Made by a program: the position numbers and the translations under genes. The notes below the pieces were generated by a model. The model did no database searches. It was not told where the DNA came from and was given only the letters and a program-made list of their open reading frames with translations. This document shows, one piece after another, positions 1-6,127 of a stretch of DNA of 6,229 bases. This stretch comes from Limnospira sp050045915 (lineage in GTDB: Bacteria > Cyanobacteriota > Cyanobacteriia > Cyanobacteriales > Microcoleaceae), in NCBI GenBank assembly GCA_050045915.1, contig JBNGCR010000259.1, positions 1 through 6,229 on the forward strand, in the 5' to 3' direction. The first letter of the stretch is position 1. Each line of letters opens with the position of its first letter.

Positions 1-66
1 GAACCCGAACCCGAACCCGAACCCGAACCCGAACCCGAACCCGAACCCGAACCCGAACCCGAACCC
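1..66 (+). repeat. GAACCC hexanucleotide array encoding (Glu-Pro)11
   Basis: Eleven perfect copies of GAACCC run from the left edge and probably continue upstream. In the frame of the large gene they encode alternating Glu-Pro, a stiff, extended, acidic linker. The 6-bp period means that copy-number changes keep the frame. The absence of any synonymous variation suggests recent expansion. Confidence 0.95.
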
Positions 67-3000
67 GTCGAACCGACTCCAGACGATGGCACGGACGACG
101 GCACGGACGACGGCACGGACGACGGCACGGACGACGGCACGGACCCCCCACCGGAAGTGCAAATTATTACCATACCAGGTGCTGGAATTGGCACGGAGGA
201 AGCCGATACAATTCTAGGCAGTGATTTTGACAATGATATATCTGCTTTGGGTGGCGATGACATCGTTTTGGGTTTGGCGGGTAACGACATTCTCCGAGGT
301 GATGATGGCAACGATTCAATCAATGGAAATTTGGGGAATGATGCCCTTCAAGGAGGAAGTGGAGATGATTGCCTGCGAGGGGGTCAAGGCGACGATTTGA
401 TTTTTGGCGATGGTGATAATGATCTGATATTTGGTGACAAGGATGCTGATACGCTGCTGGGCGGAACGGGTGCTGACTCCATGTATGGCGGTCAAGGTAA
501 TGACAGTTTGCGCGGGGGCGAAGGTGATGATTTAATATTTGGAGACAAGGGAAGCGATACGTTATTTGGGGATGCGGGAAATGATACGATAACCGGAGGT
601 GACGGGGCAGATTTCTTGTTTGGAAATACGGGAAATGATTTGCTCAGTGGAGAAGTTGGCGACGACCAGCTTTTTGGCGGACAGGGGGATGATTGTCTGG
701 CTGGGGGGTTGGATAATGATGTGCTATTTGGTGATGTCGGTAATGATAGTCTATTCGGAGGTGATGGAGACGATCAACTCTTTGGCAATACGGGCAGCGA
801 TTTCCTGAGTGGCGATATCGGCAATGACGAATTGTTTGGAGGTCAGGGCGATGATATCTTGCTGGGGGGACGGGGTGACGATCGCCTGCGGGGAGATGCC
901 GGAAATGACCTGCTATCGGGCGATCGCGGTGTGGATACCCTCACGGGGGGGGACGGCAACGATATCTTCAGTGTGGGACTGGTCCTCAGCCAGTCCGAAG
1001 CCGGCGGCAGCGTCATCATCGGCACGACTGGGGGAACCTCTGTCGAGCTGGCGGATCTGATTACCGATTTTGATGTCGGTATCGACAAAATTGGACTGAC
1101 GGGGGGCCTCACCTTCGCCGACCTGGATATTCGTCCCGGCGAGGGGGCGAGTGCCGGGGATACCGTTCTCATCGATCGCAATACGGGCGAATTTTTGGCT
1201 GTTCTGGTCAACGTGGACAGCGATCTGCTCGACGAAGCTGATTTTGTCATCGACCCGAATGCGCCTCTACCACCCGACCCGACAGATCCCACAGATCCGA
1301 CGGACCCAACAGATCCAACAGATCCGACGGACCCGACAGATCCCACAGATCCAACAGATCCGACGGACCCGACAGATCCAACAGATCCAACGGACCCGAC
1401 AGATCCCACAGATCCGACAGATCCAACAGATCCGACGGACCCGACAGATCCAACAGATCCGACGGACCCGACAGATCCAACAGATCCGACGGACCCGACA
1501 GATCCAACAGATCCGACGGATCCGACGGATCCGACAGATCCGACGGATCCGACAGATCCAACAGATCCAACAGATCCGATCACCCCACCCGTTCCGACAC
1601 CTCCCCCACCTCCTACACCCATTCCGCCGGATGTGGAACCGCGAGCGGAAAGTGATAATTTTACTATCCGAGAAAACAGTACGCTGAGGATTGACGAGTC
1701 CACCCTGTTGGAGAATGACACTCCCGGCATAGCCGGAGATGTACTCGCCGTGTCCGACGTTCCCACGACCACCGATCGCGGGGGGAGTTTGGAGGATAAT
1801 GGATCGTCTCTGATCTACACGCCACCCGCCGATTTTGTCGGGACGGACAGTTTTGTTTATACAGTCAGGGACAGTAACGCCCAAACCGGGACGGCGACCG
1901 TTTTAATTAATGTGGAGTCGGTGAACGATGCGCCGGTGGTGGATCTCAACGGGACGATGGCGGGGGGCGATGTCAGCACCACGTTTACCGAAGGGGGTTC
2001 GGCCGTGTCCATCGGGGCGATCGGTAGCCTCAGCATCACCGACGGAGACGGGGATGATATCGTTTCGGCCACGGTGACGTTGAGCAATACCGCCAACGGA
2101 ACCGAAGAGGGGCTATCAATCAATGGTGCCCTGCCGAGCGGTATCACGGCGACGAGTTACGATCCAGATACGGGGGTCTTGCTGTTGAGCGGACGGGCGC
2201 CGGCGGCTTCCTATGAAGATGCGATCGCCCGGATCGAATACGACAACACTTCCATCGCGCCAGGGACGGGCGATCGCCAGATTACAATTGTCGCCAGCGA
2301 CGGCATAGAAGACAGCGATCCGGCCACCGTCACCATCGACATGATTCCGGTCAACGATGCGCCCAGCAACGCCGTCCCGGATGCCCAAACCACCGACGGT
2401 GAGACTCCCGTGGTATTTAGTGAAGTGAATAATAACGCGATCGCCATTGCCGACCCGGACGCCGGAACCGAAGCCGTCGAAGTCATCCTAAGTGCCACCA
2501 GTGGCACCCTGACATCGGGAACAAATACAGAAGGGGTCGAAATCAGCGGAACGGCCACAGAAACCCTGATTCTAACTGGTGCGATCGGATCAATTAACCG
2601 CGCCTTGGACGGTTTGACATTCACCCCGACGGGGGGATTTAATACCCAGTCGGGTTTGTTAGAAATTACCACCAACGACCAAGGCAACACCGGGGAAGGA
2701 GGTCCATTGACGGCAACAGATGCGATCGCGATCGAAGCCCTCAACGAACCTCCCGTCGCCACTGCCGACACAATTGATGTGTTGCTGAATACTGCGGCAA
2801 CCATCACTGCGGATGAGCTATTAAGTAATGATAGCGATCCCAACGAGGACGTTCTCACCTTGACTGAGGTGAATAATGCCATCAACGGCACCGTCGAACT
2901 AAATGGGGATGGCAATGTCGTATTTACCCCCGACATCGACTTTACCGGAGAAGCCAGTTTTGATTACACCGTCAGCGATGACGAGGGGGAAACGGACACG

Positions 3001-6000
3001 GCCACCGTCACCGTTTCCGTGACATCCCTCCCGGAGGCGGTAGACGACAGCAACAGCACCGCAGCGGATACGCCTCTGGATGTCAACGCCGCCTCGGGTG
3101 TCTTGAGCAATGATAGCGACGTGGATGGCGATAATTTGACAGTCGTCGCCTTCGAGAGTACCAGTTCCCTGGGAGCCAATGTCACCGTCGGTGAGGATGG
3201 CAGTTACACTTATGACCCGACGGGGGCAACGGATCTGATCGCCCTGACGGAAGGGGAAGTGGTCGTCGATACCTTCACTTACACCATTGAAGATGAGGGT
3301 TCAAATCAGGCCACTGCTACCGTCAGCGTCACGGTAACTGGGGTGAACGATCCTCCCGAAGCGGTGGATGATAGCAACAGCATCAATGCCGATACGGTAT
3401 TAGCCGTCAATGCCGCCTCTGGAGTCCTCGCCAATGATAACGACCCGGAAGGGGCAACTCTGACGGTTACGGGTTTTCAGACACCCAGCACCCAGGGGGC
3501 TGCGGTGACGGTCAATGATGATGGTAGCTATACCTACGATCCGACGGGTGTGGCGGCTTTAGAGGCGCTGACCGCCGGGGAAGAGGTGACAGACACTTTC
3601 ACTTATACGATCGCAGATGATAACGATGTCACGGCGACCGCCACCGTCAGCATTACCGTCGCCGGGGTGAACGACCCGCCGGAAGCCGCCGACGACAGCA
3701 ACAGCACCGCAGCGGATACGCCTCTGGATGTCAACGCCGCCTCGGGTGTCTTGAGCAATGATAGCGACGTGGATGGCGATAATTTGACAGTCGTCGCCTT
3801 CGAGAGTACCAGTTCCCTGGGAGCCAATGTCACCGTCGGTGAGGATGGCAGTTACACTTATGACCCGACGGGGGCAACGGATCTGATCGCCCTGACGGAA
3901 GGGGAAGTGGTCGTCGATACCTTCACTTACACCATTGAAGATGAGGGTTCAAATCAGGCCACTGCTACCGTCAGCGTCACGGTAACTGGGGTGAACGATC
4001 CTCCCGAAGCGGTGGATGATAGCAACAGCATCAATGCCGATACGGTATTAACCGTCAATGCCGCCTCTGGAGTCCTCGCCAACGATCGCGATCCGGAAGG
4101 GGCAACTCTGACGGTGACGGGTTTTCAGCGTCCCAGCACCCGGGGGGCTGCGGTGACGGTCAATGATGATGGTAGCTATACCTATGACCCCACGGGTGTG
4201 GCGGCTTTTGAGGCTTTGACCGCCGGGGAAACGGTGACGGATACTTTCAATTACACGATCACAGATGATAACGATGTCAGGGTGAGGGCAACCGTCAGTA
4301 TTACTGTAGCCGGGGTGAACAACCCGCCGGTGGTGGATCTCAACGGGGATGCGGCGGGACTCGATGCGAGTGCTACATTTACCGAAAATGGGGATGCCGT
4401 CGCGATCGCCGATGCCGCTCTAATTACGATTACCGATACAGATAATGCCAGCCTGACCGGGGCGAGTGTCACTATCACCAATCTCTCGGACGGAGAAGAT
4501 GAGGTGCTCGCGGTCGATACGGGGGATAGCGGAATTGAAGCCAGCTACGACTCGGCGACCGGGGTGCTGACCCTGACCGGGGAAACGTCTCCCGATTTGT
4601 ACGAACAGGTTTTGGGGACGGTGACGTACAGCAACAGTTCCGAGAATCCCGCCACCGGCGATCGCCTGATCGCAGTGACCGCCAGCGACGGGACGGACAG
4701 CAGCGATCCGGCGGCAATTAGTACCATCAGTATTGTGGCGGTGAATGATCCGCCACTGCTGGATCTCGATGCCGACAACAGCAGCGGCGCGGGTGGCAAC
4801 AATTACCAAGCCACCTTCACCGAAGGGGATGCAAATCTCGCGGTGGCGGATGCCGGCGATATCTCGATCGCAGATCCGGACAACACCACCATTGCTTCGG
4901 CCACCATCACCCTGACCAATCCCTTCGACGAGGAAGAAAGTCTTTCGGTGAGTGGAGATCTCCCCGACGGGATTACGGCGAGTTCTTACGACCCGGATAC
5001 GGGAATTTTGACTCTGACGGGGAGCGCGTCTCTGGCGGATTACCAAACCGCGATCGGCCAGGTGGTTTACAACAATAGTTCCATCAAACCGGATGAAACG
5101 GATCGTCGCATAGAAGTTGTCATTAATGATGGCACGGATGATAGCGATGTGGCGACCACAACAATTACTGTTATCTCTGTTAACGAGCCACCCATCGCCG
5201 TGGATGAGAGTCCCATCCGCGTCAACAATTCCTCTCAGTTCCCCATTAACCCCGTTGACAATGATAGCGATCCAGATGGGGATATTCTCACCCTCACAGA
5301 CCTGAATACTGAGGGGACGAGTGGACTCATCACCCAGGCAGGCAACCAAGTTAATTACACCCGCCTTTCAAGCGATGCGGGGACTGATGAGTTTTCCTAT
5401 ACCATCACGGATGGTAATGGCGAGACGGCGACGGCGACCATTTCTGTGGAGTTGCTGTCTGAACCCACTGATGAGGCTGAAAGCATTGAGGGGGCCGATT
5501 TTGGTGATAATCTCCGGGGTCGGGGGGGAAATGATACCCTCGTCGGTTTCGGGGGTAACGATACCTTGCGAGGTGATGACGGTAACGATAGCATTGTCGG
5601 CGGTTTGGGTTCCGATTCGCTCGTCGGCGGAAATGACAACAATATCTTTCACTATGAAAGTGCCGACGACGGTGGCGGAACGGCGTTTAACGCCGATGCG
5701 ACCACCAGTATTGATGCCCAAATTGGTGAGGGTTTCTATGATACGATCGCGGACTTTGAAGGTCTGGGTGTCGCCGATGGAGATGCGATCGCAATTTCCG
5801 GCAGTTTGGTCGCCACGACGGATAATATTCTCCTCCCCGTTCAAACTGATATTTCTTCCAATGTTTTGGGCGGAACGCAAAATCTGTTCGCCTACGATGA
5901 CGGTAGCGATACTTACCTGATTTATGACGGCAACGGAGATAATACCGGCGGGGATGATTCCCAAATTCTGGCAAAACTCGAAGGTGTCACCGGGGTTACA

Positions 6001-6033
6001 AATTTGCTCGATGACGATTTTCTGATCTTCTAA
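1..6033 (+). CDS. Giant RTX / tandem Ig-like (VCBS, cadherin-like) calcium-binding secreted protein, 5'-partial
   Basis: The frame is open from base 1 to TAA at 6031-6033 (2010 visible residues), so the gene starts upstream. The GTG at 157 is an internal Val codon: the frame continues leftward without a stop and no ribosome binding site precedes it. Domain order by residue: Glu-Pro and DDGT linkers (1-48), RTX nonapeptides (68-323), post-RTX cap (324-420), DPT linker (426-527), Pro-rich stretch (528-544), eleven Ig/cadherin-like modules (549-1820), second RTX block (1831-1884), C-terminal secretion region (1885-2010). RTX repeats bind calcium and accompany type I secretion; the Ig-like modules are typical of bacterial surface adhesins. 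The inferred role is a surface or sheath adhesin or structural protein; no enzyme domain is visible. By eye I count only 5 Lys, 2 Cys (both in the first RTX block), 1 His and no Trp, with abundant Asp and Thr. The exact ligand and function are unknown. Confidence 0.95.
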   Translation, partial: EPEPEPEPEPEPEPEPEPEPEPVEPTPDDGTDDGTDDGTDDGTDDGTDPPPEVQIITIPGAGIGTEEADTILGSDFDNDISALGGDDIVLGLAGNDILRGDDGNDSINGNLGNDALQGGSGDDCLRGGQGDDLIFGDGDNDLIFGDKDADTLLGGTGADSMYGGQGNDSLRGGEGDDLIFGDKGSDTLFGDAGNDTITGGDGADFLFGNTGNDLLSGEVGDDQLFGGQGDDCLAGGLDNDVLFGDVGNDSLFGGDGDDQLFGNTGSDFLSGDIGNDELFGGQGDDILLGGRGDDRLRGDAGNDLLSGDRGVDTLTGGDGNDIFSVGLVLSQSEAGGSVIIGTTGGTSVELADLITDFDVGIDKIGLTGGLTFADLDIRPGEGASAGDTVLIDRNTGEFLAVLVNVDSDLLDEADFVIDPNAPLPPDPTDPTDPTDPTDPTDPTDPTDPTDPTDPTDPTDPTDPTDPTDPTDPTDPTDPTDPTDPTDPTDPTDPTDPTDPTDPTDPTDPTDPTDPTDPTDPTDPTDPITPPVPTPPPPPTPIPPDVEPRAESDNFTIRENSTLRIDESTLLENDTPGIAGDVLAVSDVPTTTDRGGSLEDNGSSLIYTPPADFVGTDSFVYTVRDSNAQTGTATVLINVESVNDAPVVDLNGTMAGGDVSTTFTEGGSAVSIGAIGSLSITDGDGDDIVSATVTLSNTANGTEEGLSINGALPSGITATSYDPDTGVLLLSGRAPAASYEDAIARIEYDNTSIAPGTGDRQITIVASDGIEDSDPATVTIDMIPVNDAPSNAVPDAQTTDGETPVVFSEVNNNAIAIADPDAGTEAVEVILSATSGTLTSGTNTEGVEISGTATETLILTGAIGSINRALDGLTFTPTGGFNTQSGLLEITTNDQGNTGEGGPLTATDAIAIEALNEPPVATADTIDVLLNTAATITADELLSNDSDPNEDVLTLTEVNNAINGTVELNGDGNVVFTPDIDFTGEASFDYTVSDDEGETDTATVTVSVTSLPEAVDDSNSTAADTPLDVNAASGVLSNDSDVDGDNLTVVAFESTSSLGANVTVGEDGSYTYDPTGATDLIALTEGEVVVDTFTYTIEDEGSNQATATVSVTVTGVNDPPEAVDDSNSINADTVLAVNAASGVLANDNDPEGATLTVTGFQTPSTQGAAVTVNDDGSYTYDPTGVAALEALTAGEEVTDTFTYTIADDNDVTATATVSITVAGVNDPPEAADDSNSTAADTPLDVNAASGVLSNDSDVDGDNLTVVAFESTSSLGANVTVGEDGSYTYDPTGATDLIALTEGEVVVDTFTYTIEDEGSNQATATVSVTVTGVNDPPEAVDDSNSINADTVLTVNAASGVLANDRDPEGATLTVTGFQRPSTRGAAVTVNDDGSYTYDPTGVAAFEALTAGETVTDTFNYTITDDNDVRVRATVSITVAGVNNPPVVDLNGDAAGLDASATFTENGDAVAIADAALITITDTDNASLTGASVTITNLSDGEDEVLAVDTGDSGIEASYDSATGVLTLTGETSPDLYEQVLGTVTYSNSSENPATGDRLIAVTASDGTDSSDPAAISTISIVAVNDPPLLDLDADNSSGAGGNNYQATFTEGDANLAVADAGDISIADPDNTTIASATITLTNPFDEEESLSVSGDLPDGITASSYDPDTGILTLTGSASLADYQTAIGQVVYNNSSIKPDETDRRIEVVINDGTDDSDVATTTITVISVNEPPIAVDESPIRVNNSSQFPINPVDNDSDPDGDILTLTDLNTEGTSGLITQAGNQVNYTRLSSDAGTDEFSYTITDGNGETATATISVELLSEPTDEAESIEGADFGDNLRGRGGNDTLVGFGGNDTLRGDDGNDSIVGGLGSDSLVGGNDNNIFHYESADDGGGTAFNADATTSIDAQIGEGFYDTIADFEGLGVADGDAIAISGSLVATTDNILLPVQTDISSNVLGGTQNLFAYDDGSDTYLIYDGNGDNTGGDDSQILAKLEGVTGVTNLLDDDFLIF
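82..144 (+). repeat. 12-bp array encoding (Asp-Asp-Gly-Thr)5
   Basis: Five units encode DDGT: the first is GACGATGGCACG and the next four are GACGACGGCACG, followed by one more GAC codon. A short VEPTP bridge separates them from the Glu-Pro array, and DPPPE follows. Together they form a low-complexity acidic linker in front of the RTX block. The period of 12 preserves frame. Confidence 0.93.
202..969 (+). other. RTX domain I: about 28 calcium-binding nonapeptides
   Basis: Residues 68-323 are near-continuous GGxGxDxLx repeats (HemolysinCabind family), such as GGQGDDLIF, FGDAGNDTI and GGRGDDRLR. In this family each turn of the parallel beta-roll binds calcium through the Gly-Asp positions, so the block should be disordered in the cytoplasm and fold after export. 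A higher-order repeat of six nonapeptides (162 bp) is visible: LFGNTGNDLLSG coded from 616 recurs as LFGNTGSDFLSG coded from 778, each followed by a matching GGQGDD segment. The two Cys residues of the visible protein (codons at 370 and 694) lie here. The DNA up to about 860 is poorer in G+C than the rest of the gene. Confidence 0.95.
970..1260 (+). other. Post-RTX cap, resembling the C-terminus of a cyanobacterial RTX protein
   Basis: Residues 324-420 follow the last nonapeptide (GGDGNDIFSVG) and contain the segment ADLITDFDVGIDKIGLTGGL, then TFADLDI, a GDTVLI strand and GEFLAVLVNV, ending DEADFVID. In my knowledge of the family, this ITDFD-GIDKIGL ... LAVL layout is the usual capping segment at the very end of cyanobacterial RTX proteins. 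Here it lies inside the chain and is followed by about 1590 more residues. It probably caps the beta-roll. Assignment is by motif resemblance only. Confidence 0.65.
1276..1581 (+). repeat. 9-bp array encoding (Asp-Pro-Thr)33 plus a terminal Asp-Pro-Ile
   Basis: Thirty-three consecutive 9-bp units encode DPT (1276-1572), followed by one DPI unit. Synonymous variants (GAC/GAT, CCG/CCA/CCC, ACA/ACG) reveal a 27-bp higher-order unit: GACCCGACA, GATCCAACA, GATCCGACG, present in three identical successive copies at 1438-1464, 1465-1491 and 1492-1518, with variants before and after. This points to growth by slippage or unequal exchange in 9- and 27-bp steps, all frame-preserving. The product is an extended acidic Pro/Thr linker joining the RTX half to the Ig-like half; a Pro-rich stretch (to about 1632) follows. 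Confidence 0.95.
1645..1935 (+). other. Ig/cadherin-like module 1 (tandem-95 / Big_9 type)
   Basis: Residues 549-645 begin AESDNFTIRENSTLRI, then LLENDTPG, a YTPPADFVGTDSFVYTVRDSN core, and end TATVLINVESVNDAP. The LLxND, GTDSFxYTVxD and VNDAP landmarks are those of bacterial tandem-95 / cadherin-like repeats, beta-sandwich modules stacked in large surface proteins and often calcium-stabilised at the junctions. Confidence 0.8.
1936..2364 (+). other. Cadherin-like module 2, VDLNG type
   Basis: Residues 646-788 carry VDLNG, TFTEGGSAVSI, SITDGDGDDI, SYDPDTGVLLLSG, YEDAIARIEYDN, GDRQITIVASDGIEDSDPA and end PVNDAP. The same landmark order recurs in modules 9 and 10 of this protein, so these three are paralogous. 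At DNA level, 23 bases at its start (1931-1953) are identical to 4325-4347. It is a longer module than the roughly 95-residue type next to it. Confidence 0.75.
2365..2754 (+). other. Cadherin-like module 3 (DGLTFTPTGGF type)
   Basis: Residues 789-918 contain PDAQTTDGETPVVFSEVNNN, IAIADPDAGTEAVEVILSAT, SGTLTSG, ILTGAIGSINRALDGLTFTP, LEITTNDQGNTGEGGPLTAT and end LNEPP. This layout is a common module in bacterial multi-domain adhesins. It occurs once in the visible part. Confidence 0.75.
2755..3036 (+). other. Ig/cadherin-like module 4 (tandem-95 / Cadherin_5 type)
   Basis: Residues 919-1012 contain ATADTIDVLLNTAATI, ELLSNDSDPNEDVLTLTEV, GTVELNGDGNVVFTPDIDFT, GEASFDYTVSDDEGETDTAT and a closing VTVSVTS. 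The LSNDSDP segment and the SFDYTVSDD segment are the hallmark landmarks of this repeat family. Confidence 0.82.
3037..4329 (+). other. Four VCBS-type modules (5-8) arranged as A1-B1-A2-B2
   Basis: Residues 1013-1443 hold four repeats of about 108 residues, starting near 3037, 3361, 3685 and 4009. Each shows AxDDSNS, LxVNAASGVLxND, a GDGSYTYDP-like segment (EDGSYTYDPTG or DDGSYTYDPTG), VxDTFxYTIxD, TATVSVTV or TVSITV, and GVNDPP or GVNNPP. These match the VCBS repeat family (named for Vibrio, Colwellia, Bradyrhizobium and Shewanella), found in large secreted adhesins. A-type and B-type units alternate, and the A-B pair has been duplicated as one block. Confidence 0.88.
3043..4338 (+). repeat. 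648-bp tandem duplication (two VCBS modules per copy)
   Basis: Copy 1 is 3043-3690 and copy 2 is 3691-4338, an offset of exactly 648 bp (216 codons). The first 360 bp (3043-3402 against 3691-4050) are identical base for base as read by eye. The remaining 288 bp differ at about 30 positions. Upstream of 3043 the identity also stops at once. The duplication is in frame and follows module boundaries. Confidence 0.93.
4330..4755 (+). other. Cadherin-like module 9, VDLNG type
   Basis: Residues 1444-1585 carry VVDLNGDAAG, ATFTENGDAVAI, ITITDTDNASLTGASVTI, SYDSATGVLTLTG, LYEQVLGTVTYSN, GDRLIAVTASDGTDSSDPA and end VAVNDPP. It is a paralogue of modules 2 and 10 and directly follows the VCBS pair duplication. 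Confidence 0.75.
4756..5193 (+). other. Cadherin-like module 10, VDLNG type variant
   Basis: Residues 1586-1731 carry LLDLDADNSSG, ATFTEGDANLAVAD, ISIADPDNTTIASATITL, SYDPDTGILTLTG, YQTAIGQVVYNN, DRRIEVVINDGTDDSDVA and end SVNEPP. It is the third member of the group with modules 2 and 9, with a longer first loop (SSGAGGNNY). It holds one of the only five Lys residues in the visible protein. Confidence 0.75.
5194..5460 (+). other. Ig/cadherin-like module 11 (tandem-95 / Cadherin_5 type)
   Basis: Residues 1732-1820 contain IAVDESPIRVNNSSQFPI, PVDNDSDPDGDILTLTDL, a VNYTRLSSDAGTDEFSYTI core, and DGNGETATATISVELLS. The DNDSDPDGD string is a strong acidic calcium-ligand-like motif, and GTDEFSYTITD matches module 1. 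It is the last Ig-like module before the second RTX block. Confidence 0.82.
5491..5652 (+). other. RTX domain II: short block of about five nonapeptides
   Basis: Residues 1831-1884 read GADFGDNLRG, then RGGNDTLVG, FGGNDTLRG, DDGNDSIVG, GLGSDSLVG and GNDNNIFHY. They match the same GGxGxDxLx pattern as the first block and precede the C-terminus, the usual position for RTX repeats in type I secretion substrates. Confidence 0.9.
5653..6030 (+). other. C-terminal region with probable type I secretion signal
   Basis: Residues 1885-2010 include YDTIADFEGLGVADGDAIAI, a TYLIYDGNGDN strand-turn, SQILAKLEGV, and an end of LLDDDFLIF. A DTIxDF segment after the last nonapeptides and an acidic-then-hydrophobic terminal tail are typical of RTX proteins exported by type I systems, where the uncleaved signal sits in the last few dozen residues. 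No secretion genes lie in the window to support this by context. Confidence 0.6.
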
Positions 6034-6059
6034 AAAAGAGCGATCGGCGACTTCCTTTC

Positions 6060-6088
6060 AAATCCCCCTTTTCCAATGAGGGGGATTT
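6060..6088 (+). terminator. Rho-independent terminator of the RTX gene
   Basis: AAATCCCCC (6060-6068) pairs perfectly over 9 bp with GGGGGATTT (6080-6088), with an 11-nt loop TTTTCCAATGA. A T-run continues to 6090. It starts 26 bases after the stop codon, which is good placement for ending this transcript. The A/T flanks make it usable in the opposite direction too. Confidence 0.85.
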
Positions 6089-6127
6089 TTGATTATCATA
6101 TCAAATCCACTTAAAGCGCTGCTAGAG

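Noticed and set aside
1..66. Telomere-like or CRISPR-like reading of the GAACCC array
   Set aside because: There are no spacers, the unit is only 6 bp, and it is in frame with the gene as Glu-Pro, so a coding linker explains it fully.
157..159. GTG as the translation start of the large gene
   Set aside because: The same frame continues without a stop to base 1 through in-frame Glu-Pro and DDGT repeats. The bases before the GTG (CCACCGGAA) put any purine run directly against it, too close for a ribosome binding site.
843..1772. Long open frame on the - strand (309 codons) with Gly-Ser-Val tandem repeats
   Set aside because: It is the antisense of the DPT array, whose 9-bp unit lacks stops in several frames. 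It has no recognisable domain and lies fully inside the well-supported RTX gene.
3037..4329. An enzymatic or novel defence domain within the repeat region
   Set aside because: All segments reduce to beta-sandwich repeats with NDxD, SYTYDP and DTFxYTIxD landmarks. No catalytic motif (Ser/His/Asp triad, HExxH, Walker A) was found; the visible protein has only one His.
4420..5349. Second long - strand frame (309 codons) opposite the cadherin-like modules
   Set aside because: It has no family resemblance or start context, and is fully antisense to modules with clear landmarks. GC-rich repetitive coding DNA often leaves such shadows.
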